Shown here piece after piece: positions 34,238 to 45,681 of a DNA stretch of 64,000 nt; within the stretch, counting starts at the first letter, position 1, and the number at the start of each line of letters is the position of its first letter. Position numbers and translations under genes: made by a program. Source of the stretch: Astrocystis sublimbata (lineage: Eukaryota > Ascomycota > Sordariomycetes > Xylariales > Xylariaceae); NCBI GenBank assembly GCA_022453515.1, contig JAJNNY010000001.1, positions 1 to 64,000 of the forward strand, read 5' to 3'. Below the pieces are notes generated by a model that had not been told where the DNA came from, ran no database searches, and saw nothing but the letters and a program-made list of their open reading frames with translations.

Positions 34238-35461
34238 ATGAAGTTCCAACGCCTCAACGGCCAAGTGTCCGAAGCCGACGGATCGCTGGAAAGCGAGCCG
34301 AGCAGCGCCGTCTCGGCCATGCTGCGGCGCGTTCTCGAGGAGAATGCCCCCGACGACGCAGACCCCGAGAAGCGCGATCTGCCATTCCAGCCGCGGTCCT
34401 ACCGCGATTTCATGCTCTTCGAGCGGCACTACTACGGCGCCGCGCTTGGCATCACCAGCCTGTACCGGCCCATGGTCAACAGCGTGGCCCGGCTGTTCTC
34501 CACCATTACCGGCATGGACTTCCCCATGTTCAAGCCTCATGCGCTCTGGTATCAACAACCCATATTCTACCAATCGAACCATCTCGCTTTTTACGCCGAC
34601 GGTGCGTCTATTGCGTATCCCACCTACTGCGACTACCTGGACGTTGAGCTCGAGCTTGGCATCGTGCTCGGAAAGCCGCTGTATAATGCATCGCCTGAAG
34701 AAGCGACCGCTGCGATTGCTGGCTTCTGCGTCTTCAATGACTTTTCGGTCCGCAATGTGCAGTTGGCCGAGATGGCAAGGTATGTGATCGCTGGAGTTGA
34801 TATCAGTAATGAATGTCAGCTGACCCTCCATCACAGTGGCTTCGGCCCGCAACACAGCAAGTCTTTCGCCAACAGTATATCATCTGTTGTCGTTTCCGCA
34901 GACGAGATCTGGCCTCACGTCGACCACCTTTCTGGGCGCATCATCGTCAACGGCGAGGTAGTGAAAGAGCCAAAAGTCGACAAGTGGCAGCACTCTCTTG
35001 GACAGGTACTTTCTCCCAACAATAGCAAATCGCATGTTGTTCTTACTGACGAGGCCCTTCCCTAGGCTCTTTCGCATGTGTCCAAGAGCACCCGCCTATA
35101 CCCAGGCGAGTTTTTCGGCAGCGGTACATTCCCGCTAGGCGCCGGCATTGAACGGTTCGTCATCCTCTTCTTTTCACTCCCCTTCTCCCTTCTTGATTCC
35201 CTCTAGAACATGTGTTTGCTTCGCACTTGAACAATTGGCTAACAGCTAGATTAGTACGTAAACACTCCTTGAGGCTATCTGAGTCTTGTCCGACCAGTCC
35301 GCAGCTTAAAGCCTGCAATGACTTCGTTTCATCATGATTGAGCAATAAGATACTGACTTGTGATAGATGCATCTTTCCGCTTGCGGGTGGGCGATGTTGT
35401 GAAGTTGGAGATCAACGGCATTGGGTCCGTGACGAATACCATTGTCGCCGAGACATCATGA
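34238..35461 (+). CDS. Fumarylacetoacetate hydrolase (FAH) family protein
   Basis: Exons 34238-34779, 34837-35005, 35067-35155 and the last 35371-35461 are clear. To join exon 3 (phase 2) to the last exon (phase 1) an extra exon is required; the best candidate is 8 nt, 35250-35257 (tag|ATTAGTAC|gtaaac), giving GIERLVHASFRLRVGD. The domain is good: DVELELGIVLGKPL, then AIAGFCVFNDFSVRNVQ and GFGPQHSKSFAN. GRIIVNGEVVKE, PGEFFGSGTFPLGAGIE and LEINGIGSVTNTIVAE also fit. These proteins cleave C-C bonds in acylpyruvates, such as fumarylacetoacetate or related ring-cleavage products, using a divalent metal. The exact substrate cannot be told. The microexon is uncertain. Otherwise there is no sign of decay. 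Confidence 0.75.
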
Positions 35462-37106
35462 GCTAATAATAATCAAGTCCTGGTATTTGATATAACTGGG
35501 ATGAAGAACTGTCGCAGAGTATTGCAGGAGGCTATGAGTCCGCAGGCACGTATTTTGAACAGCTGGTAATTATGGAAATATCCAAGAATGGGGATGTAAG
35601 GACTAGAAGATAAAACTCCCGAAAAGTACCTGCGATGTACTAGTCACAGGTCACTTCAAAATAGGACTAATGTTCCGAATTTGAGACCAAATCATTGCTC
35701 AACATGATATGCACAAGGGGCATTGAGAGAACCATAGTTGTGAGTGTTCCAGCATTGTACGTACTTGGGGTAGAAAGATGCCACTCTGCCTTTGTGTCGG
35801 CCTACTTCAGAGTGCTTAGACCGGCATGTATTTACAGCAGCTATTGCGTGTTGTATTGACGGGAGGTGCCTAGATTTGAACCGTAGTCGTCAGGGGAGGG
35901 GTCTTTGAATGCTCTACATTATGTAGCATGCCTCTTGCGAAAGCAGTGATCCGATTCTCATCTCGACATGCCTTGCCACGTACAATAGCAACTGATGTCA
36001 TTCCGTATGCGGACAGTACATGCACGGTGTAGGAATGCGATTCTAGACCCCTCCGTCAGATATCAACAGAACCTAGATCTAACGTTGCACTGGGTGTCTA
36101 GATGTATCATTCCCTACCAAATCAATGTGTTTAGGTCACATGCTAGAGTTGTATGCGGGGCTTGCCCCGATGAGAAGGCATTGTATGCACAACACCATGG
36201 TCTTGTTGATTGATCAATGAGCTGCAAGTGGAACGCGTGGCAGAGGCTTATCGCATCACATAAGCGAATAAATATCTATATTGCTGCTGGAAAAGTATTC
36301 GAGTCACAGAATATGCTGGCTTTATGTGTCTATTTTTATATAGTCAAATTGTAAACCTGTATGGCAGTTTGACGAAGCAACCTTGGCTTCCATAAAGAGA
36401 CATTGTGACGAATCCACAATAACACGAACCTCGCGATTAACATCGTCACTTTGTTGGTCAGTAGCTGAGAAGTATGGAATCTCGATCTGAATGCTAGAAT
36501 ACTGAGTAAGGAAAGCGACTATTTGTTTACTTTAACGTAGGTAGAGGGGTGGGCTGCTCTGTAGGGCAGCGCGGTGATGGGAAAGTGGCGTTTCTTGGGG
36601 CATGGCGGTTAGGTTCCGTTTTAGGAAAGCCGAGCAAGATCCAGATAGCAAGAATTCTAACTCTAGAGGTTATGAAGAACTCATTGAAGAGACGTCGTGA
36701 GTCCAGGAGAGTACCTAGGTAGCTTACAACGACTATATGTACATCATACCTAGTTCAAATCATAATCAATACCCAACATATAGTGATAATACACAGCAGT
36801 ACCGAGCGTCAATACCCCTCTGAGATAGCTAGCTTCTAAGGTGACATCGTCAACATGCTTCCAAGGACCAAGGTAGCATCTGCCATCGCCACTTCACGCT
36901 AGTTGCTAAACGAACCAATCGACGAACACCCAAGATGGGAGTCAGAGGAGCCCAACAGCAGCTGCAAACATGTATTTGAGAACATGAACCCCTCCCATAC
37001 CCTCACATTTGCTTGGTCCGTCTCTTCTTCATGCATAGCACTTTTTGATTATATAACAACGTTGTAACGCCCCTATAGTACCTATCAAAGCACATCATCC
37101 ATCAGG
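35462..37106. other. Long intergenic region, no supported gene
   Basis: 1.6 kb, AT-rich, short frames only. Bases 36712-36721 hold the palindrome TACCTAGGTA. The last 100 bases are the likely promoter of the gene at 37107. Confidence 0.5.
36712..36721. repeat. Palindrome TACCTAGGTA (one of five copies)
   Basis: Perfect 10-base palindrome. The same ten bases recur at 47835-47844, 48508-48517, 60234-60243 and 62322-62331. Near matches with the core ACCTAGGTA lie at about 9374 and 61585. Confidence 0.85.
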
Positions 37107-38687
37107 ATGACACCCCCTGTCTCCCCTGGCGACCGCCCCCATTCCCTTGCAGATGATGGACCGGTCGGAGACAAGTACCCCAAGAGCGAGGACTTCTCGC
37201 CCTCTCTCGCCCGGCCTATGACGTACGATCATCACGACGAGCCCTTCCTTGACATTGACCCAAAAGCCTCCGATGACAACAGTGTCGATACCATCTCGAC
37301 TCACAGTGACGAGGTTGAATCTGTCTTCAGCCAATACGATGGATCGGTCACTACGGGACCAACCGACCCTGCGCTGTCATCAAGGGGACGCGGGGATGGT
37401 GTGAAGCAGACTATCACCGTGTCTAGCACCGACGGTTTAGTCACGGTTGACTTGAAACATGCCTTGAACAATCATCCCGTCCCAAGCCTGGACGTCACTT
37501 CAGGGGTCGATGGAGCCGGCCGGAATCGCCAACCCCTGGCAGCTTCGATGTTATCTCTAGACTGTCTGGGCGTCGAAGACATTGCTCCAGCTTCTGTACA
37601 CGATCCGTCATCCGGCGACGCCCCAGATCCTCTGCGCGAAGCTATCGCCCGCTTCTGGGCCGAGGCCGACTTGAGCTCAGTGGGCCTGTCATCCAGCTCC
37701 GACTCCGACTCCGACTCGAGTTACGTTTCGATTCCAACACAAATTGCCACCATTGCTGCGACCAGCATAGTGACAGAGGATGGGGATCAAGGTCCGGCCA
37801 GCTGGGACACAACATATACAATCGGAGGTTCAACCACACCAGCACTTGACGGCGGGGCACCACCAGAACTCACATGCCGAGTCTGCGAGTCGCCCACAGC
37901 CGACTCAGCCGATCCCACCGCGCTCCGATTCGGGTACGACAAAAAGATCCACCTCCACGAACTGAAACCCAAAGAATCGCTCACCTTCGTCTGCTGCGAA
38001 GAAAGCTTTCCCAGCCCCGCATGGGCCGCCAAAGCCACAGCCGCCTTCCTCTCAGGCAGCAGCCACTGGCGCGCCGCCGGGCTAACCTTCACGCAAGTCG
38101 CCCGCGAGAAGCCCGCGTACTTCCGCCTGGCCTATTCCGCGCTGCCCAAAAACCTCGACCGCAGGGTCCTAGCGCAAGCTTTTCTCCCCGGCGCTGCGGC
38201 GCCCGAGAAGCGCACGCTGTGGGTGTATCGCGTGGCATTCCACCCTAAGCTGATCAACTTCATGGCGGGCGTGATGGCGCACGAAGCAGGGCATATCTGC
38301 GGCTCGCGCCACGGGTTCGATGAGCATGTGATGCGCAACGGCGTCGAGAGGCCGGAGCTACGATCCGTGCTCATGGGACCGGATCATCCTAAGAGCGTGA
38401 TGAAGTACCACCGCAACCCCGCCGACTGGGCTGTGCAGACGCAGGACGTGCGCGATATGAAAGATATGTACGACTATCCTCGCGCGAAGTATAAAGGGTA
38501 TAAGGTCGTTAGGGTTAGGCCGCAGACCTCTGTCTATCGCTCGATGTCGGCGTCTGAGTCTGGCGCGAATCTTTCGCTTGGACAGCAGCAGGTCAAGATG
38601 AAAGGGTTTAATGCCCTGTTTTGGGCACCGATATTGGCTTGTCTTTTGTATTTAGGCATTTTTGCATTATGGCCTTTTGTTGCATAA
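37107..38687 (+). CDS. Tail-anchored protein with metzincin-type zinc motif
   Basis: Intronless, 526 residues, not a family I recognise. Residues 1-250 are acidic, Ser/Asp-rich and apparently disordered (SSDSDSDSSYVSIPT). About 258-480 is a compact domain holding AHEAGHICGSRHGFDEH (His392, Glu393, His396, His402), which matches HExxHxxGxxH of metzincin metalloproteases. SVMKYH some 40 residues later has the position of a Met-turn. The start of the domain has Cys pairs (CRVCESP and FVCCEES). At the C-terminus, about 502-526, ALFWAPILACLLYLGIFALW is a single hydrophobic segment with no residues after it, so a tail anchor is likely. There is no signal peptide, so the protease domain would face the cytosol if tail-anchored. 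I infer a putative membrane-bound zinc peptidase; activity is untested. Confidence 0.75.
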   Translation: MTPPVSPGDRPHSLADDGPVGDKYPKSEDFSPSLARPMTYDHHDEPFLDIDPKASDDNSVDTISTHSDEVESVFSQYDGSVTTGPTDPALSSRGRGDGVKQTITVSSTDGLVTVDLKHALNNHPVPSLDVTSGVDGAGRNRQPLAASMLSLDCLGVEDIAPASVHDPSSGDAPDPLREAIARFWAEADLSSVGLSSSSDSDSDSSYVSIPTQIATIAATSIVTEDGDQGPASWDTTYTIGGSTTPALDGGAPPELTCRVCESPTADSADPTALRFGYDKKIHLHELKPKESLTFVCCEESFPSPAWAAKATAAFLSGSSHWRAAGLTFTQVAREKPAYFRLAYSALPKNLDRRVLAQAFLPGAAAPEKRTLWVYRVAFHPKLINFMAGVMAHEAGHICGSRHGFDEHVMRNGVERPELRSVLMGPDHPKSVMKYHRNPADWAVQTQDVRDMKDMYDYPRAKYKGYKVVRVRPQTSVYRSMSASESGANLSLGQQQVKMKGFNALFWAPILACLLYLGIFALWPFVA

Positions 38688-39283
38688 TTAGCATTAACTA
38701 ACACATTCTGTGTTGCTTTGCTTTCAGGGGTAAAGGCCCCTTCATGTTCAGCGGATATATTCTCAACCATAATCATAGTATAAAGGCTGCGACCGTTATA
38801 CTCGAAAATATATCATGATTTAATTTATAGCCATCACGTCGTGCAATTGCCACGTTCCCATGGACGGTGGAATGTATTGACTTTGATAGGGACTCGTGTA
38901 ATGGCTCTACTGGTGTTCATGTCGTAGTACACGGTTCCACGTATGCATCTTTGGTACAACTTAATAGTCACTGTCCGATAATTAGTTATGCGACATTAAA
39001 TGCGAGTCTTGATCCCGAGGTGGGGGTAAACTTCCAATAGCCTCATGGCAAGTACGAGTGAGAGGCTCTGCGACGCTGGCATCTCGAACTAGCCCCTTTG
39101 TTAATATAAAGTTGGCCGCTGATACATATTTTTTTTAAAAAATCTTATAAGGCGGTCCAAACTAAACACGCGTTCATAACAACATTATCTAAGACGTTTC
39201 TAGGTGAGATTCTCAAGTTCGCATCAAGTTTGTTCATCTCATCCATCCCAACCTGCTAAACCCATAACACACTACCTCCCTAA
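38688..39283. other. Convergent 3' intergenic region
   Basis: AT-rich, no gene seen. Lies between the 3' ends of the genes at 37107 (+) and 39284 (-). Confidence 0.5.
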
Positions 39284-40666
39284 TTATCTTGCATCACCCA
39301 GCGCCGCAGGATGAACCTCATCAACCGCCTTCCTCCCACCCGCTCTCCTCCCAACAGTCTTAACACTTCCACTTCCACTTCCACTTCCACTTCCACTTCC
39401 ACTTCTACTTCCACTTCCCTCCCCATCCCCCCGCGTCTCATCCCCTCCCGCCCACACAAAAACCTTCCTCACCACCCCCCTCGCACACGCCCTAATCCAC
39501 TCCCCACAATGCGTCCAGATCAAGAAGAAAACCGTATAAACCGGCACAAGCACCATGAAGATCTGCAAGAAAACCGCGACGAGGCGCCACTCATCCGCCT
39601 CCTTATCAATCAAGGCCCTAGTGGTATCCGCAAGCCTGGCCTCAAAAATCGCCCGCTGGTGATCGACATCCCTCAATCCCGCCAGGACGCGCGCGCGCCA
39701 CTCGCAGTCATTATTAAAGCAGTAATGCGCGTCTTTTTTATCAAGGTCCTTGAGCAACTGCCACGCAGCCTCGGCGCGCTTTCCCCACCCCAGACCTAAA
39801 TCCGCGCCTGTGCCTGTGCCCCTTCTTCCCGAACTCGAACTTGAGCCTGACCCCGGCTTCGTAAGCTTTATCCTCTCAAGCGCCTCCCTGACGAACGGAT
39901 CCATCTCATCTAAATCACTAACGCGCCGCCGCTTCTGCGTATTATGCGCCACGAAGCGACGTTGCAAGTCGAGCATGACCTCGCTCATCTTCTTTAGGGG
40001 TGCGACGGCGACATATCCCAGCACATCTTCTAAGCCCTGCGCCGCAGCGGCGTGTTTCGGCTGCGCGACAGCGATGTCGCTGAGCTCGCCGCTGAGGCCG
40101 AGGATGTAGCCCGTCGTCTCTTCCAAGTCTTCGACGTCGTAGATCGATGTCAGGTTGAAGGGCGGGTGTTGCGTCTTGCCCAGCTCGTAGATGGCCAGCC
40201 AGTGGAATTGGGAGTGGGCGGAGGGCGCCGTGGCTTTGGTGTATGAGGGTGAGGAGGAGGAGGAGGAGGGGGCTTCTTCGGAGGTGATGATTGGGATCTC
40301 TGGGACGTCGAGGATGTGGATCTCGGGGTCCGCTGTGGGCTTTTCGGGGGCTTTGGATGTGGCTTTGGGGATGGAGGTTGTTACGGGCTTGAGCCTCTTG
40401 GTTATCTTGGTTGTCTTGGTGGTCTTAGAGGTTTTGAGAGATTTAGGCGCTTTAGGCGATTTGGGATATTCGGGAGTTGGTGCGATGTGGACGGTCTGCC
40501 CTCTAGGGTTGAAGGCAGTATGGCCTCCGTACTTGCTGACCGAGTTGCGTATGTAGTGGTCGCGCTGCTCTCCCGCAGGTAATCTGTAAGGGTCTTTGAC
40601 GTACACATTGTCTACGTATAGACAGAGTACAAACCATGCTACCGCCCAACCGATTATGGTTAACAT
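39284..40666 (-). CDS. Hypothetical two-helix membrane protein with Ser-Gly tail
   Basis: Intronless, 460 residues from the ATG at 40666. An upstream in-frame GTG at 40717 would put hydrophilic residues before the first helix, so I prefer 40666. MLTIIGWAVAWFVLCLYVD is an N-terminal anchor or signal-anchor. A lysine/threonine-rich, disordered stretch (about 75-110) follows, then a helical domain containing DCEWRARVLAGLRDVDHQR. The second hydrophobic segment is VAVFLQIFMVLVPVYTVFFL (about 378-400). The tail is a (GS)n run encoded by an acttcc hexanucleotide repeat, ending in a basic patch. I do not recognise the family. Transcribed divergently from the calpain gene. Confidence 0.6.
   Translation of the reverse strand: MLTIIGWAVAWFVLCLYVDNVYVKDPYRLPAGEQRDHYIRNSVSKYGGHTAFNPRGQTVHIAPTPEYPKSPKAPKSLKTSKTTKTTKITKRLKPVTTSIPKATSKAPEKPTADPEIHILDVPEIPIITSEEAPSSSSSSPSYTKATAPSAHSQFHWLAIYELGKTQHPPFNLTSIYDVEDLEETTGYILGLSGELSDIAVAQPKHAAAAQGLEDVLGYVAVAPLKKMSEVMLDLQRRFVAHNTQKRRRVSDLDEMDPFVREALERIKLTKPGSGSSSSSGRRGTGTGADLGLGWGKRAEAAWQLLKDLDKKDAHYCFNNDCEWRARVLAGLRDVDHQRAIFEARLADTTRALIDKEADEWRLVAVFLQIFMVLVPVYTVFFLIWTHCGEWIRACARGVVRKVFVWAGGDETRGDGEGSGSRSGSGSGSGSGSGSVKTVGRRAGGRKAVDEVHPAALGDAR
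39365..39419. repeat. Hexanucleotide microsatellite (ACTTCC)n in coding sequence
   Basis: About nine units of acttcc, one carrying a single substitution (acttct). Being a multiple of three, it keeps the minus-strand frame and encodes alternating Gly and Ser in the protein tail; length changes would only alter the tail. Confidence 0.85.
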
Positions 40667-42334
40667 TTTGGCTGTAATTAATGAAGAGTATTGCACAATA
40701 CAACACGTTGTGGTCACAGAATGAATTCAGGTTGATAAAAGCTGGGGCGCAATACTGTTTAACTATGCAAACTTATCATGTATACAATAGTTCGACGAAG
40801 CTTGTCGTTGCTATTATGACATGACTCCTTTGTGGTGGCTAACAAAGATGTTAGCCTGGTATAAGACGAAAACATACTACTTGGGAGCAACAAAGATGGG
40901 GGTATCATTCTCTACCGATCGTTTTCGTAGAAGTCTTAGGGTCTTGACAGTCTGGAAAAATTATTAATGAACATGTGCTCTAGTTTCTAGCTTTACTGAC
41001 GAACAGGTGTCATAAGTGACCAATTCGCAAGACTTGTTTGGAAGTTTTCAGAATCGCGACATGGCTTCCATTGATGCGCCACGTTGTCGCAAGACCTGTT
41101 TGAGACTTGCATCCTGCGCGCGCAATCTGGCTCGATGGAGATAGGAGAACCATCATCTGAACCTGATTATGTTGTGATGCGAGCAGGTAATCAACTGATT
41201 GGGTCCCAGAGTCGAGGTGGAGAAATGCAGCCACTTGAGGCTGAGACGCAACCTGGAAGATTTAGAATTCAGACGACAATCATCTGCCTCTTTTGTTCCA
41301 CGTGTCGTTCCTGTCCAACTCAGCATGAGACATGATTCATGGAAACGACACCGAAATAGACGATCTGAGTCAGACGTCATTTGATAGCAAAATCAGTGCA
41401 TGAATCACAGAAAGGCTATTACAGCCTGGTTATAACGGTGTGATAAATGCAAGATAAAGATGCCGAGCAGTGTTTTCGTAGCAGATCAGCATCGTCTATC
41501 GAGACTTACGTAATTCCCTTGCAAAACGAATGCGAGAATTGCACGATGAATGCCTTAACGTGTTAGCGGCATCCTTACCCCAAGAAATACCCCTGCCCGC
41601 AAGCGCGTCTTGGCCCAGTCGACGGTTCCTGAACGGTGGCCCGGTGGATAGTATCTTTTCAGCCCCCACGATCTAGACCCGCGATATCAGAGCAGACAAA
41701 CCAATCACATATCAGGGCACATTGGAGGGGACAGCCCCTCAGCGCCCTCACCGCGCTCACTGATTCTAACAGCGTTGTACCTCTCAACGTTCCCACGCGC
41801 TGGTGCGACAAATGCCGCACAGTCATCACCTCACCGTCAACAATTGACGCGCCATGCTCATTATGTGATAGCTACAGCCCACTAAGTAAGCTAGCATCCC
41901 GCTCAGCTAGACGCCATATGGGCTTGTCGCCGGACATTGGCCAATGGCGCATCGCTTACGTTTCGGTAGCTCTCGCGACCTGCCTGTTGCGCATGCATGT
42001 CAGATTCGCCGACTGGCATGCCCAGACGAAGCAGAAGGCTGAAGGATGGAAAAGATGGCGCCGACGAGTGCAAGCTGTCGTATGAGACGGGTGAAACGGC
42101 AAGCCTCTTCTATTCAGGAGCCTCAAAAGCATGACGTGGCCCTTGCATTTTCATCTCAGCATACCTAGAAAGAGAGAGTTAGTCCTACTTACCTCTGTTC
42201 CCTGAGAGGTGCTCATTCCTGCCACTTGTGGAATCGTATCACTTCCTGTCTGGCGTGGCACTTGACATCCAAGTTCCCCTCGTCCGTCCAACGGAGTCGC
42301 GACCGTCTCATGTGACAGCTGCGCCGGTGCTACT
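40667..42334. other. Divergent spacer before the calpain gene
   Basis: No supported gene. A 149-codon plus-strand frame at 41636-42085 has two CxxC pairs (RWCDKCRTV, APCSLCDS) but no other support. 40740-41000 is AT-rich. Confidence 0.4.
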
Positions 42335-45300
42335 ATGTCAGCCTCTCTTACAAAAGAGCAGGAGCGCCTCAGAATGAGCCAACGCCGATCACTCCTGCGG
42401 AAGCCGCAGAGCACCCAGTCGCCCATCATGTCTAAGTCTAACCGGCCACCACCGCTCCCTTCAAGCCCCCACTCAGAGGCCGAATACATGTCAAACCCGG
42501 ACAACGACTATGCGATAGGGCGAACCGTCATGGCTGAACTTCCCGTTACAATATCTGTATCCCGCAAGAAGAACAAGGACCAGACTCCCCAGGAGCTCAT
42601 CGACGAGTTCTGGACCAAGTTCACCACCAAGGCTCCCGGCAAAGGTCAGTGACTTCTTAGTGTGTTGCATTGTTGTGTGCCGTGCTGGGATGTTGCCTGT
42701 GTAGCATGACTGTATCAGAGCTGGAGATGGAGATATCATGAGTGCTGACATGTTCTTTCCCAGCAACAACCGTCATCCCCTCCAACGAATATGCCGAGCG
42801 AGCATCGCGCCGATCCAACACAGCCGTCGGCACCACGACACAGGCGTCATACGAGGAGGCAGCCGCCGTCTGCGCCGCCAAGGTCGCCAAGATCGTCAAA
42901 GAGTGCCGCCGCGTGAACCAGAAGTACCGAGATCCGCACTTCGACCTCGAGCTGGACCTGAAATGGGGCCAGCGCGACACGCTCGAGATGCTGTGCAACA
43001 CGCCCGACCAGAAACCCAAGTCGGCATTCTACCCCAAGGCCGTCAAGCGCGTGACGGACATATTCGAAAAGCCCAAGTTCTACATCGACGGACCGACCGC
43101 CAACGACGTGCGGCAGGGGCGGGATGGAGACTGCTGGCTGCTCGCAGGGCTGTGCACGCTAAGCAACAAGCCCGGCCTGATCCAGCGTGTGTGCGTGGCG
43201 CGCGACGAGGACGTTGGCGTGTATGGCTTTGTCTTTCACCGTGATGGCGAGTGGATCTCCGTCATAATCGATGACAAGTTATTCCTGACCAAGCCCGATT
43301 TCGACGAGAGCTACCTCGAACGCTTGCTGTGGGAAGATCGTGAGCGCGTCGATTCTGAGGAGCAGTACCGAAAAGCCTACCAGAGCGGCTCTGGTGCTCT
43401 GTACTTCGCGCAGTGCGAGCACGCCGACGAGACCTGGCTTCCGTTGCTCGAGAAGGCCTACGCCAAGGCCCACGGAGACTACCAGGCGATTGAAGGCGGC
43501 TTCACGGGTGAAGGCATTGAAGACCTCACTGGCGGCGTCACCACCGAGCTCTACACGGGCGATATCTTGGACAAAGAGTACTTTTGGAAGGAGGAACTTT
43601 TGAAAGTCAACGACGAGTTCCTTTTCGGCTGCTCGACCGGCATGTGGGGCACCGGCTGGGGCGAGCGGAAGGGAATCGTGGAGCTGCACGCGTACAGCAT
43701 CATGAAGGCCGTCGAGATCGAGGACAAGCGGCTCGTACTTTTGAAGAATCCGTGGGGCAAGGGCGAGTGGCGAGGACCTTGGAGCGACGGGTCGAAGGAG
43801 TGGACGGCCGAGTGGCTGACGAAGCTGGAACACAAGTTCGGCGATGACGGCAACTTCTGGATCTCGTACGAGGACCTGCTGCGCAAGTACCAGGCCTTCG
43901 ACCGCACGCGTCTTTTTGGTCCCGACTGGAAAATCACCTCGATCTGGACGACCGTCTCGGTCCCCTGGACGCTCGACTACCACGATACCCACTTCGCGTT
44001 CTCGCTGGCCAAAAAAGGCTCCGTCGTCCTGGTACTCTCGCAGCTCGACACAAGGTACTACCGCGGCCTTGAAGGGCAGTACTGGTTCGAGCTCAACTTC
44101 CGCCTTCACAAGAAGGGTCAGGAGGACTATGTCGTGCGCAGCATCGCGCCGTACCGCCAGACGCGCTCGGTCAACGTCGAGCTGGAACTCGAAGCGGGCG
44201 AGTACACGATCCTGATGAAGGTCAACGCGACGCGGAACCTCGACATATTGCCGATAGAAGACGTGATTCGAGACTGCGCGCGCGATCGTCGGGACAAGCT
44301 CGTCGCCGTGGGAATGTCATACGACATGGCGCACAGCAAGGGCAAGGTTATCGAGACGAAAGAAGAGAAACAGGCAAAAAAGGCCATGCAGAAACGCGTG
44401 CAGGCCAAAGAAAAGGAAGACGCGAGGCAAGAAGAAATGATCTACCGTCGAGGTTTAAGATATCGTCAAAGCAAGGAACAGCAGAGAAGACGGGCGAAGA
44501 AGGCGAAGCAGCAGGAGAAGCGGGCAGCTAGAAAGGCGGAGAAAGAGAGAGAAGAAGAAGCTCCAGAGGTACCAGAAGCCCGCGAGGCACCGGAAGCTTC
44601 AAAGGCACCGGAACCTCCTGTGTCGGACGATAAGCCTTCTGATTCTGCTGATCAAGATGGCGAGCCGAAGTCAAACGATCCAAAGGCTCCTCCCTCAGAA
44701 TCAAATCCTAGCAACGACAAGACCATCCCGGAAGATAAAACAGCCTCTGAAGATATCAGCCCGGATGCTACCCAAATCGCCACTCCTGAAGCCACCCCGG
44801 AGCCCAGTGCCGCTGCAAAATCTGAGCCCGACGTCGGCACAGATGGTGCAACCTCGCCAAAACCTGAAAAGCCAGAAGCCCAGGAAAAGCCACCTACCGA
44901 AGAGACAAAAAGCGACACGCCGCTACCTAGTACCGAAGCCGAGGCCGAAAACGAAGCCCCCGCCCCGCCTGTCGAGGAAGACATCAGGCAAGATTCACGC
45001 CCCCCATCACCCATGCCGCCATATGGATATGGTCCAAGACGGCGCGTGCCCGAGTCTGAGCCCCCGACCTCTGACGACGAAGACACGCTTTCCTCAATCT
45101 CTAGCGTCACGGACCGCGAATGGGACATCATATACCGTCAACGGCGCCAGCAGTCGCCGGCCCCGACCCCAGCTCCGCAGCAGCCGCAGCGGGCGCGGGT
45201 ACCACCGAGCGTGGAGGAGTCGGAGGACGAGTTCGAGAGCAACCCGTGGAACGCGGTCGCTACGGTCGGCCTGCGGGTGTACTACAAGGTTGCCGAGGCG

Positions 45301-45681
45301 GACCGCCTGGAGGAGATTGTCAAGTTAAGAGTTGTGCGACCGAATCCTTGGGCTGAGGATGGTCTTAAGAAGGGGGCTGGCGATAAGGGTGACGGGGGTG
45401 AGAAGGGCGAGGATGGTAGTACGGGAGAGGGTAATGTGGAGGGAGAGCACAAGGAGAAGAAGGATGAGATGGGGCTGGATGTGGATGACAGTGCCAAGGA
45501 GTAAGTTCTCTTCTGCCTCTTTACTCTCATTCTTATTTTCGATTCCCGATTGGAGTGAGGGTTTGAATTGATTTTTGGACTTTTTTGCTAACTTGCCTTT
45601 TCTTGCAGCTCCACGCTAGAAGGCGAGGTGGAACAGAGGAAGAAGAGCATCTTGTCGCTTATTCCTCCCCATTCTTCCTAA
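42335..45681 (+). CDS. Calpain-family cysteine protease, 1039 residues
   Basis: Three exons, 42335-42644, 42764-45500 and 45609-45681, sum to 3120 nt. The calpain catalytic domain runs about 175-470, with Cys227 in GDCWLLA, His412 in ELHAYSIM and Asn432 in KNPWGKGEW, all three active-site residues present. A C2-like calpain region (about 475-600: SIWTTVSVPWTLDYHDTHFA) follows. The last 400 residues are a charged, Glu/Lys/Pro-rich low-complexity coiled-coil-like tail, ending DSTLEGEVEQRKKSILSLIP. No EF-hands or clear PalB-type MIT domain are seen, so the exact fungal subfamily is open. Calpains make limited calcium-dependent cuts in target proteins. The N-terminal TPQELIDEFWTKFTTK may be a small family motif. 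Confidence 0.88.

Noticed and set aside
41636..42085. 149-codon frame with two CxxC pairs
   Set aside because: No start context, no family resemblance, and it lies in the calpain promoter region; two CxxC pairs alone can occur by chance.
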